DNA of 64,000 nucleotides from Lineus longissimus. Lineage: Eukaryota; Nemertea; Pilidiophora; Heteronemertea; Lineidae. The notes beneath the pieces are model-generated. The model did no database searches, was not told the DNA's origin, and was given only the letters and a program-made list of their open reading frames with translations. The DNA is taken from contig NC_088324.1 of the NCBI RefSeq assembly GCF_910592395.1, positions 7,714,953 through 7,778,952 on the forward strand, given 5' to 3'. Positions 41,201 to 51,980 of this stretch are shown piece after piece. The stretch's first letter is position 1, and the number at the start of each line of letters is the position of its first letter. Made by a program: the position numbers and the translations under genes.

Positions 41201-44200
41201 GGTACAATACAGAGTATAAAAGATACCTAAACAAGAAGGACAGATGTGATAAAAAGTCTTGAATGGATCGAGCTCCAATGGAGTAACTGCTCACATTTGC
41301 TTGACATACCACCAAACAGTCGTGTCTTCAACCTACTGTTGAAAATTGCCACACTGTCTGATGCCATAATTCAGACGTCCAAGTCATTCCACAACTTTGA
41401 GGCAACATGGACTGAGCGGAATATAGGATGACAACCTACAGTCCAAATCACAATTGACATCCCTTTAATCGTGTCGATGGTGCAGCACTTACACACTACC
41501 CAGCGCGTAGGTTGCACATTATGCGTGCAACCTCCACCAAACAAGGAGCCATAAGCGTGTCAATTGTGACATGGACTGTAGATACAAAGAAAAACTAATA
41601 CTACCAAAAACTCACCATTGTCAGAAGCAGTGTACATCATCTTGAAGATGGTTTTGTCCTTTACACCGAGTTGTCTTGATGCGACATTCTTTGAAACCCT
41701 TGCAAACTGCAGTCTGTAAGGAGAGGAATAACATGTTTAAATAGATTTTTTTAGGACGTAATGATGGCTTTGAATGGACCAAGAAAACTCGGCCATGTCA
41801 ACCAAGAGTCAAACCCAACGGGCATCATCCCTCTTCCACTGCCGCGCTACTGGCTACACTAAACTGCTGTCCGATCAGGCTTAGCTTTCCACTCAATATT
41901 TTTCAAGACAAAACTGACCTGAATCCTTTGCCAGCCGACACTCGAATATTCTGCGACGTCGCGTCAAACAACGCGGACCTGTTGTATTTGAACAACGGCA
42001 TGTCCTGCGCGGACAAACCATTGAACACTGTCAACGTGTCGTTCTGGCCAAACTTCATACTTCCCAATGAGATAATAAAGGAATCTGTAAACGAACACAC
42101 AGAAATGTTGTAAATACTGTAAGTTGGAAAAATTGGTGGGTGGTTTTTTGCAATTGCCTTCCTTTTACCCCAAAACTTTATATCTAACATTGCATTACTT
42201 GTTTGGTAGTGACTCTTAGTATATCAATGTCTTTGGCCTCAATCCTGTCACCTACCTGCCGAGTTGAGTTCTGGCTGCTTCGAGAGAACAACCATAGACC
42301 TGTTGACCATAGATGACATCACAGAGACTGAACCATCTTGTCCTTGCAAATTGAGGTAGGAACCTAAACAAAAAACAAATTAATCTGAGTATACCATGAA
42401 GCTTTATCGATTTTTCTTCTTCCTCTTTTTTTTCATCTAGGGATTTGATTTACTTAAAGGGACTCTATAGCCAGTAATTAGGTAGGCAAGATAAAGTTAC
42501 ACAAACTTGCCAACAGGGGTCTCTCCCATCTCACAGTACGTCGAAACTATTCACACTTGTACGAGGAAAATATTTAGTGTTGAATCAAACGTGACCCAGT
42601 GCCATTACTGTGCATATTGATGATCAGAAGACGGCTAATGTAACCCCCCTTCTCTTGCCCATACTCCCGCTCTAAAGTCCACACTAGCACTACTATAAAC
42701 CAGGCCTAAACGAGATGAGCCATGTTGAGGTTTTGAACTCTGTATGCAGCGTTGGCGACTTGGACAGAAGGAAAGAGTAGCTTTGGTCATCATCACCTTT
42801 GGCGACTGCCCGATACGTTCCGCGGAAATACTGGCTGCCATTAAACCCACGGGCCACCACGAACATCTTATTACTATCACTGAAGGCGGTGTAAAAGGGT
42901 GCATTGGTCCTGGAAATATATTTAGTACAACAGACATATTGTTAATTAATAGTAATGTTTGTTGACAAAGGAATCTATTCGATTGAAAAGTTTGGAAATC
43001 ATAAATATTTGACACGTATAACAAAAACCATTGAAGTCATGACCGAATATTATATATTAGAGGATATTTTTAGTGTAAATGTTTTGCTAGACGTGAACAA
43101 CCGAAAATGTGCAACACCGTCTTGACACCCAATCTTGGGGATTTGATGGGCGTAGAAGGAGGGATACCGATGCACTTTGCCAATTGATCAGCAAAATAAC
43201 TGCAGGTGTCAAAAGTTGTTTTCGAATTGGCCTGTGCTCACCTGAATGAAGCAACCACAGCTCCGGCCGGAGTCTCGCCGCTGTAACACGTTATTGACGA
43301 CATGGGGAACATCTTAGCATTGTTGATTTTCAGCAGGACCTACAAAACATCGAAGTTAAACACCGTCACCATCAATTTGGTTTCATGGCCAAGATTTGGG
43401 CCTTCGCATTGGGAATGGGAATAAAACAACTTCAGAATCTGAGGGAGATCCGGTCGGTGATGCCAGTTCTGTCTCATCAGTTTTCAACATTACAGGACTC
43501 GGCCATAGGGGTGAAATTCCTCTGTACCTTTATACACAGAATTTCTCAATCGGTGGATTAACACCGTTTGACTTGGGGGCCCATCGGTCAAAAGGACCGT
43601 CGACCAAAATGGTAGTGGGCCGAAATGTCCTGGGCCGTAATCGTAATGGGCGGAAATAACCGTATACTGATTTGACTGGTAAGAACTGATAAAAGGGGAC
43701 ATTACCTGCATGTGTTCAGGAGCTCGAATCCAGTATTTCTCGACTGTGTTGTTGTAAGGAGAGGCAGGAAGCCCCCAACCAATCGTCCCAGTTGGCTTGT
43801 AAAAACTACCACCATATCCTAGATGAAGAAAAATAAACATCAAAAGATGGTTTTGAATCAGGAATATCTGTCCATTTGTTGAAATTAATGAATGTGCAGC
43901 CTCAGAAGAATATTGTTATGGAGAGTATATGATGAGGAGATGAAAGTCACAGTTTCCTAAAATAAAATGAAATGTTTCTGGGACTTTGGCCTCACATGGG
44001 GCAACAAAAGACTGGACTAGTGAATGAATGAATGCTCCTGCATGTAACTATTGCATTGAGTATTTATAATCTTGTTTAACCGTCAGGTGAAGGACCGAGA
44101 CTCATCAGAGAAGAACCAGTCCCTTACCCTGCAGTGTGATATTGAGCACAAAGCCTGTGCCGCTCTGAGACTCATCAGAGAAGAACCGTATCCACATGCC

Positions 44201-47200
44201 ATTACGGCTGCTGCCAGCAAGAGGCCCTGAAATAAACACCAGATTTTACATGTATTATAAAGACTCTCTTAAATAAAAGATTTTCCCATGCTAAATCTGT
44301 GTTGGTTCAAGTGAGTGTTTTCTTGAATGCTGCTACAGTTGGGTCCCAATTCGGGTTACTGGCAAAATGGCTCGGTCTGATCTTCAGTAAAGCCTTCATT
44401 AAAAGCTTCTCATGTTAAATTCAATGGAGGGGTCGTTTGCTTGTCACAAGCACCGGGTACAAGTCACAACGAATCACTTGTTTTATAACGAATTTTAAAG
44501 AAAAAGACAATCAAAATAAAAAGTGACTTGCCCAAGATCACAGGAGACAGGCTGTCAGGCAATCAAATGCATAACACCACGGTAATTTAACTTACTTGGT
44601 GCTCCACTTCTGTATGTGACCAAATTCTGCCCGGACCTTGACGCATGATCGTTGACCGCCACATAGTCGAACCCATCCCCGAGGCTCAGTTTGGTCATGT
44701 TGGCGAGGAGTGTTGTCCCATTAGGTCCCAGGACGATCCAGCGACAATCGAGGCCGCTCTTATAGGCAAGGGGATAGCCAGGGCTCCGTAACACGATAGG
44801 TGCCATAACTTTACCACTACACTCTGTATTAAAGAGAAAGAGGGCCCGTTGTAACACATCATGACAAGAGAAATAAATTGATGTCATTCGATGACATTAT
44901 GAAAAGGCCCAGTCCAGGCAGTTCGAGGCAATGGCGGCCAATTCAAACAGGGACGGAACGACGTCAACAATAAATAGAGTTCCCGTCCTGCGCAAGGAGA
45001 ATGCAAACAGTACCAACCTGCATCAACGAGGGCAGCACTGGCTTGGATATTCTGCCGTTTCTTCGGAGACAAACTGAACATCATCTCGACGATAACGGAC
45101 GTCCCGTTAGCGATGGAGTCGGTGACGGAACTAGCATTCGAAGCTGAAAAAGAGAATTAGAATATGTTCATGGACGTTCATCTGTGTTGGAAATACTTGT
45201 CCAGAGTGTGTTAAACTTTTGGTCAAAATACATGTATTGCAAGTAGGCCAGTAGCTTCTACCTGTGTGCAATACACCTTTAAAACCTTCAACCTGTGTAT
45301 GGTGCTTTTTTTTAAATATTCAACCTGTGTAACTATCAAGCTAGTAGCTTCTACCTGTGTACAATGCACCTTTAAAACATTCTACATGTGTACAGTGCAC
45401 CTTTAAAACCTTCAACCTGTGTACAGTGCACATTTAAAACCTTCTACCTGTGTAACTATCCAGCATTTTTGCAGTTTTCTTATCGTTCCCATCATAGACG
45501 ATGACGGTCCCCTTCACAAGGTCAAACTGGGTGAACGACAATGTCAAAACTCTAGCAGCATTCTTCGTCACATCAATATGATAATTGCAGATGATGTAGC
45601 CTTTTCCTGTCGGTAGATAAACTGGCGACATGACGACCTGTCCAGGGTTGGTCAACTTGATCGTACAGGCTGAAATGGCGACAAAATAGTTTCAACAAGG
45701 GAATAACGCGGACACAGAAAAGAGCTAAAATACGGCAAATATTTCAAGCTGATGAATGACGCTGCTTACTGACAGCAAAAGTTCAAAACTCCCACAAAAT
45801 ATTTTTGAATATGCCATTTTTCAAAATTTCCCCCAATTCACCCCTTTTCAGATTGAGTGCACCAAGCGTTTGAGTGGCCGAACTTTGCTGAGCAGTGGCG
45901 TCAGATATTTTTGAAAACGACGTCACATCACAGTTGCCGTGGAATAACATCATTGTCAACAGTGTCAGACCACATAACTCTGCAGAGAATGACCAGCTAT
46001 GGGCTCAGACACTGTCAAAAACGATGTCATGTCACAGTTACCATGGAATGCTGTCACATTCAAAAATGTCTGACCCCATACCTTAGTGATGTTTAACCAG
46101 TAATGTGATAAGACAATGTTGAAAATGACGTCATGTAACACTTTTCATTGAAAGACGTTGTTGTCAATCAGCATCCGACTCCATAACTCTGCAAAGTTTG
46201 ACCAATCCACAGCTTGATGCACTGATATGGAAAGCATTGATTTGGGGTATATAAAATACCAAACCAATTTTCAAGACTAAATGCAAAGACTTAAAAGAAC
46301 TTGCGATCTAATCGGCAGCAAAATGTACTTTTAAAACTGTTGTACGAGCCAGAGGCCTGATAGATTTGAAAAAATAAATTGAAATAGTATCCTTGCTAGC
46401 CGCCGCTTTATAATCAGCACAGCTCACCTTTAATGGAAAAGTTAAGACTGACACGCCTCATTCCATTTTTTGATTTTTCTGGGCCGGACTTCAACACCAT
46501 TGTGGTGTTCTTGGAGAAAGTAACAACAACAAATGGATCTGAAAAGTAATTTGGAGGAGTTCTTAAATCAAATAATCTTTAAAAAACTTCAACAATAGGA
46601 TTATGATACGTCACACACTTAGTAAAACATGTACCACTATGTGAAGCATGTGTTTTCTGACCAAAACCAAGCAACACCCAGCCAATAGGAGAGATCGCTG
46701 TTTAGGCGTCGGCTTGCGCCGGCCCACCGAACGGCTGACTTGTCAGTGAGACCAGGGAGTGCCTGGATGGGACGAGAACAATGGAAAAGAAAGACAATGG
46801 CGGTTTTTTTGGTATTAGAATAGTTTGATCTTTGTTCGTAGATTTGTGCCAAATTTGTAACTTTATATCGTTCGATTCGAGAATCAATGTTATTCTGTTG
46901 GGAGATTATATCGTGTAGACCAATCCGTGAGAGGCCAACCCAATTGATCCCAACATCCAACCTACCCAATCTTCCAGTAAAATTCCCGACCAGCTCGTCG
47001 AGTGTTTCGTTCTTGTAGACGAAGAGGACGTCACCTGGCAGAAGGCTGAACTCATTGAACATGAAATAGACATGGTCGTCCTTGGTCACCAGAAACTGCC
47101 AGACGCACGTCTCGTTGGCAGGCATATTGGCTGGAGACATTGCTTTACCCTCTGGACCTTTCAAGGTCAAATTACAATTGACCTCATTGCCTGAAACAGA

Positions 47201-48006
47201 AAGGAGGCAGGAGGAATTGAAGTAAATATTTCCATAAACGTCTTGGCACCAAAGACATTTGTCAGCCATGTTGGCGAAAATTACGCCATACCATGTAAAA
47301 TTTAAGAAAACCGCATGGAGTCGCCGACAGTCGGGCAAGAATGACATACCTCAACATAGCATACAATTTTGTGACGTCACACAATGTAAATGGTGGCTCA
47401 CTGTGGTTACAGTGCAGCTATATGAACTTACTCTTTGACTAATTCAAGAACCAATAGCAATATCTCCGAGTCTCTCTCTATCTCTCTCAAAATGGTCCCA
47501 ATAATAAATCCACAAGAACTAAGTCACCACAGAGAGTATGCCATGTCATGATGAAATCATTAAATGCAAAGCTGGAGGCCTGTCAATTTATTAACCAGAA
47601 CCAGAACCCTCAGCAGACACTTCTGTCAGCAGGACATCCTCCCCATTAGAGACACTGCTTTTTGCTCCGGAAATGGGTAGTTTCCATTGAATTTGACCTC
47701 TATAAGACTAATCGCTAAGGAATAAGTTCAGTAGAACCTCTCTTAGCGGACACCTCTCTATTAAGGACAACCTCTCTTAAGGACACTAGTTTTGGTCCTA
47801 AATTGGTTGTTTCCATTCAATTTGACCTGTCATAAGGACACCTCTCTATTAAGGACAGCACTTGTCAGTCCCATGGGTGTCCTTAATAGAGATGTTCTAC
47901 TGTAAGAAAACCTTCACTTACTTCCCAGGCCAAGGACACGTCCAGTTGACTGCTCAGTCATAGCTGCTATCATGACAATCAGCAGCAACAGCCGGAGCCT
48001 TGCCAT
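38215..48006 (-). CDS. CUB/LDLa-domain single-pass membrane receptor
   Basis: This is a 959-residue type I membrane protein. The coding exons are 47922-48006, 46966-47190, 46428-46538, 45448-45669, 45018-45143, 44596-44823, 44128-44226, 43706-43818, 43242-43339, 42797-42909, 42256-42363, 41919-42084, 41616-41713, 40891-41048, 40450-40618, 39739-40036, 39278-39462, 38714-38845 and 38215-38360, and all phases agree. Residues 1-28 begin [15 protein letters not shown], a signal peptide. CUB-like modules lie at about 29-140, 141-256, 257-365, 366-473, 474-597, 598-706 and 707-867, mostly two exons each; the fourth and fifth are split over three and lack some Cys. One LDLa module (868-911) has six Cys and the calcium pattern [16 protein letters not shown]. 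The exon 19 span [20 protein letters not shown] is followed by a basic stop-transfer and an approximately 20-residue tail ending APVPT. There is no protease or kinase domain. CUB and LDLa modules usually bind extracellular ligands; the ligand here is unknown. Exon 1 is preceded by an acceptor at 48009, so a 5' non-coding exon lies upstream. Confidence 0.93.
40164..40425. mobile_element. TA-flanked foldback MITE with internal duplication
   Basis: The ...AAGGACACTAGTTTTGGTCCC...TTTCCATTCAAT block occurs twice. It ends 24 bp from CUB-gene exon 15 (donor side). Confidence 0.85.
41439..41583. mobile_element. Short TA-flanked MITE, CAGTCC ends
   Basis: TACAGTCCAAATCACAATTG at the left and CAATTGTGACATGGACTGTA at the right are near-perfect inverted repeats about 145 bp apart. 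It lies in CUB-gene intron 13. Confidence 0.85.
42454..42660. mobile_element. TTAA-flanked MITE, second family (inverted copy)
   Basis: Starts CTTAAAGGGACTC and carries the reverse of TTGCCTGCC and GAGATG...GAGACCCCTGTTGG from the family. The far end is unclear. It lies in CUB-gene intron 10. Confidence 0.65.
44097..44187 (-). repeat. 21-bp duplication spanning CUB-gene exon 7 donor
   Basis: A 21-bp segment inside exon 7 (44167-44187, encoding FFSDES) is repeated exactly at 44097-44117, 70 bp away and just beyond the exon's donor at 44127/44128. It looks like the remains of a single tandem duplication across the splice site. Confidence 0.8.
45230..45450 (-). repeat. Degenerate tandem copies of CUB-gene exon 4 donor
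   Basis: Exon 4 ends ...TACACAG|GTAGAAGG at 45448. Downstream on the minus strand the string ACACAGGT(A/T)GAAG plus a following GTTTTAAAGGTGCA recurs about six times at irregular 28-40 bp spacing to about 45240. Several copies keep CAG|GT. Confidence 0.85.
45880..46240. repeat. ~118-bp tandem repeat with TGACGTCA/ACGTCA sites
   Basis: Three diverged units in CUB-gene intron 3 share AAAA(C/T)GA(C/T)GTCA(C/T)(A/G)T, CAGT(T)(G/A)CC(A/G)TGGAAT and CATAACTCTGCA. One holds a full TGACGTCA at about 46126. Confidence 0.75.
47595..47904. mobile_element. TA-flanked foldback MITE pair before CUB-gene exon 1
   Basis: A near-consensus copy runs 47728-47904, and a decayed relative (GACATCCTCCCCATTAGAGACAC...) lies at about 47595-47700. 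The good copy ends 17 bp from the exon 1 donor at 47921/47922. Confidence 0.8.
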
Positions 48007-48008
48007 AC

Positions 48009-49436
48009 CTGAAAAAAATTATTTTTGAAGATTTTATACATGTAGACACTCTTAACCCTAAGGATCAGTTCGCAGGCTCAGCTCTGGCTGGCAGTTGACG
48101 AGTTTAATTTCACTTTCACACAAGTACATGCACCGATCTTGGAGGAACTATACTTGACAAGTATAATTCCTCCAAGCACCGACTGAGTGATGCCACACTC
48201 CGGATGCAGTGGACCGGCCTCATTCCTCGGTATGACGCAAGCCCTTCGATGACGCAATGGGCTGCCCAGGGAGTCTATAACTGATGAAGCCAATGAAGGA
48301 TCTGGATGGAGGGGTCAGAGTGAGGCCAGGGTCAGGGGAATGTCATTGCCAGGGCCAGGGCCCGAGGGGGATGACTCGAGTCGACGAGAGACAGACACTA
48401 CACTACACTACAGTTGCGTTAACAACAGTCACAGTGTCACAGAGTTTTAGTCAGTGTGCATATATGCTAGCTCTTTTGTGTACCTGGTGAAAATGACATC
48501 GTCATGACCTGCAGTATGTTTTCACCAACAAGACCACCAGTATTGATAGTTTGTGTCGGCGATATTCGATCAGATTGACGACAATTCAATCACAAAATCT
48601 TGCCTGTACATTGATGCACTACATGCACAACGCGATGCACAGTGCTTGTTTTCTTTCGAACTTGATGATAAACTTACAATTAAAATCCAGAATAGCCGTG
48701 GCTGTCCCCTGAAGACATTTTCGGAGGACCAAACCAAATTTCCTCTCGTCCTTGGGAGTAACCAGACTGGTTACTCTAAGCTTGTCCATATCCGGTCTCC
48801 CACAAGCAAATTCTTCCTTCATGTCCTTTGTTCCTAGGCTCCTGCCGTAGCCTCAGCCTCAAACAGACAAGGTCAAGCACCTTTATTGGAGAAGAAGACG
48901 AGTGTCGGAGCGGGGGGGGGGGGGGGGGCAACCAGATCCTCATTTTGGATTCACTGTGTCATCCTTTCTGTGCCCCATGTCACGTGCCCCTCTCCCACAA
49001 TTACTCACATAGTATAGTATGCGCCCTCATTATTTTTCGTCTCCTCATCCCCCTTATACCCCTCCGCCATGCACTTTTTCTTGAGAGGGAGTTCATCGGC
49101 AAGGGGCGGATCCAACAGTCCAAGGGGGGGCCAACCCGCCCTCCCCCCCTATTTTCTGCCAACTTGAAAAGAGAGGTTTTTCTAGTTAGAGAAGTGCTTA
49201 AAAACGGTGCTCTGTGGTGTTCTTGCTGCACATTAAGCTCAGCGGCTCCTCCTTTCTCATGATCCTGGAACCGCCCTGTGGGCTGATCGGGGTGGTGGAA
49301 CATCCATCTCTGGCAAGCCGTTTCTTCATTCAATTCAGTCAAACAAACCAGTTTACAAAAAAGATTCTTTCCAAAAAGAATGTGGTTTAATTATTTCAAA
49401 CAAACTGAGATTATGTCAGGTTTCATTATCTCATAT
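48009..49436. other. CUB-gene 5' flank
   Basis: Should contain an upstream non-coding exon. CACCAG|GTACAC on the minus strand at about 48485 is one possible donor. A G17 tract lies at 48912-48928. No other gene. Confidence 0.35.
48138..48177. repeat. Near-perfect hairpin upstream of CUB-gene exon 1
   Basis: CTTGGAGGAACTATACTT and AAGTATAATTCCTCCAAG flank a 3-base loop; the stem is 18 bp with one mismatch. It lies about 130 bp upstream of the coding exon. Confidence 0.8.
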
Positions 49437-50002
49437 ACAGAGTGGCTCAATAAAAATGTTACACTTGCAAAATGGTTGATATCTTTTATTTTTTGGCATT
49501 TACCCTCAACATATATATGTTCTTGAAGAGCAAGCAGAATCATAATCCTTCCATGGTTGACTGCACAGGACAGATTTTATGGACTCATGTGAAATCTCAC
49601 TTGCGCCAACTTCTCAGTGGTTAAACAGGACAAAGAGGAAGCATCCCAACATTTAATTTCATTCACAGTTAAACACAAATAGGAAAATTACAAATTGAAT
49701 CTGTTAAATGTCAATCTTCAACTGTGAATAAAATTTATAATGTTAAAGATTGCTTATCCTCTTTATCAACTACCTATCCTCTCTGTCCTTTGCCCTGTTC
49801 AACCACTGAGAAGTTGGCACAAGTTAAATTTCACACGAGTCAATAAATCTGTCCTGTGCAGTCAACCATGGAAGGATTAGGAATCTGCTGGCGTCTAATT
49901 AATCAAAAGAGCTTGCTCTTATGTATGTTTGAGGTAGATGCCAAAATTATAATAGATATTAACCATTTTGTAAGTGTAACATTTTTATTGAGCCACTCTG
50001 TA
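49437..50002. mobile_element. 0.57-kb TA-flanked foldback element
   Basis: The left arm starts TACAGAGTGGCTCAATAAAA and the right arm ends TTTTATTGAGCCACTCTGTA. Homology between the arms extends about 250 bp (CATGGTTGACTGCACAGGAC against GTCCTGTGCAGTCAACCATG). TA target and GTGGC-type ends fit a mariner-like non-autonomous element. It lies between the CUB gene and the factor B-like gene. Confidence 0.88.
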
Positions 50003-50957
50003 AAAGAAACTCTGTAACTTTTTGGACAGATAACCGAGTTTATTTGCAAAAATAAAATCTTGGGCAGCAATTTTTTATTTTGGCAAACAAACGAACTATA
50101 GATTTGTTTTAGTCAGTTTGGGAAAAAAACTGTGTTTCTTCAGAAACAACCAGGCTTGAACTCACGAACTGATTTTGAAACTGTCATGAGTCTCAGGATG
50201 CACCTTTCTACAATACCAAATGATTCCAAACAACACACAATAACAACCCATTTTTATTTTATCTATATATTTTTCAATTATATTCAATGCAACTATGGCT
50301 AGCAGATATAATTCATTTTGATTGTAAAATAGTCTGAAATCTGTAATCCAAATGTGTCACTGTCGCATTGCTGCTGACAAACATCTTTTGTTTGGAACTG
50401 CTCACAGTCACGTAGACTTTTTGTGACTGTTCTTGCAGTTAAATATCTAGTGTCTTTTACTTTGGTCAACATTTTCTTCTCTTCTTTTTCATCTTGCCTC
50501 GGCTAAAAAATATATGTATATAGCAAATTGTACAGCCAGGGCTGCAAAGGTCCTCAAGGGAACCTTAGCAAAATAGCTTAAAGCTCAAGTAATCATTGAT
50601 ACTTTTACTTCAGGGTAATAAGCTTGAGTCAAATTCTTGAAGCAATCACTGGAAGTAAAATGCAATCAAGCAACTGCTTTTTCTTTCAGGTTGATAAAAC
50701 GTTTCCAATCGGTTTAATGAAATGTTTCCAATGATGACTTGTGAAATTGCCAATAGCCTGTAATTGGTGAAATAGTTTTCAGATACCAGTATCTGAAGCC
50801 TGGTGCAAATTCTCAGGGCAGACAACGAGTCGATAGAGTCAAAGTCTAGAGTAATTCATTTATGTAAATAAAACCCTGGTATGTTTTTTTGGTCGATAAT
50901 GAAATACAATACAACATCTTTGATTTGACTTCATCACCTTCATAGGGCAGCAGGCCT
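50003..50957. other. Intergenic, no gene recognised
   Basis: A/T-rich, no repeat family or ORF of note. Confidence 0.4.
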
Positions 50958-51193
50958 CAATGGGGTAATGCCGCCGTTCGTAAAAAAATTGTATTCGAAT
51001 TTGAAAAGTTTCAATTGTGTAAATACGAGCTGAATATGAACTTCAACAAGGCCGCTGTATAGACCGATTTACAAATACAACTCATACAAAGTTTCAGCAA
51101 ATTTGCATGCACAATAACTGCACTACAGCATTGTGTATAACTGCATTTCTATTTTCGTGGACCACCAGTAATTACGGACGGTGTACCCCTACG
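50958..51193. mobile_element. TTAA-type MITE relative with GGTGTACCCC end
   Basis: Starts GGGGTAATGCCGCCGTTCG and ends ACGGACGGTGTACCCC. Internal TTTCAATTGTGTAAATAC is shared with 58514-58643. Confidence 0.55.
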
Positions 51194-51980
51194 ATTATGG
51201 ATAGAACTTGAAATCAAGAAACAATTAGAACTCTATCAAAACAAAGTGAATGCTACATTCAAGGGTGGGATGAGTCATTTATTTTTCATTTTCAAGAGAA
51301 CAGAGACTCCCGCCCTTGAAATTGGCGTTCACTTCATATTGCTTTAAGAGGATTTCAAGTCCTAGCCAAAATGATCGTGCCTTTCGTTAACTCTTAATGC
51401 TTCTTCAAAGGCCCTTTTACATGTGAAAAGCTGATTTAAAAATGAAGGATATTTTACTGAGGCAAAACGACTTTGGGATTTATAAGCCTTCGCTACAAAT
51501 CAGCAATTTTTTTTTTGGGGGGTCCCACGCAGCACTTGATTCAACATCTGACCAAACAGACAAATAAATCAATTGAGAAACTTCTCCTGTATCTGTTGTA
51601 ACAATATAAATGCAGGAGGATATATCTGACCCATCAGCTTTAAGCCTGAGATTCTAGAGTATAAAATCTAATATTTTCTGATGTTAGACAATAATGGTAA
51701 GACCCAGTCCTTAAAGCGCCCAGCAAACTCTCAATTCAAAATGCTGCTACACCTGCAATTTAAATCACATGTGACGATAATCGCTTGTTTGCCGTGGTCA
51801 TTGCCGTACCCACAACTAAAATTGGAAATCGCAGTGACCTGCAGCTGTGCAATATCAAACCGAGCGATTATTAGTTTTACCCGCAGAAGAGAGATAATTT
51901 TGTTGCACACAGCAGCAATTTTAATTGCAGGTCACAGCGATATAAATTGCTTATTTCCGCGGTGAGTAAAAGTAAGGTTC
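51194..51980. other. 3' flank of the factor B-like gene
   Basis: Probable 3'UTR at the right end. 51240-51400 shares GACTCCCGCCCTTGAAATTG and GGATTTCAAG with 20040-20160, so a further dispersed repeat is present in both places. Confidence 0.45.

Noticed and set aside
46637-47347. 236-aa minus-strand ORF as a single gene
   Set aside because: Only 46966-47190 is coding (CUB module 1); the rest is intron read through past clear splice sites.
48828-49262. 144-aa plus-strand ORF
   Set aside because: Low-complexity G17 tract and Pro/Leu-rich translation; no homology recognised.
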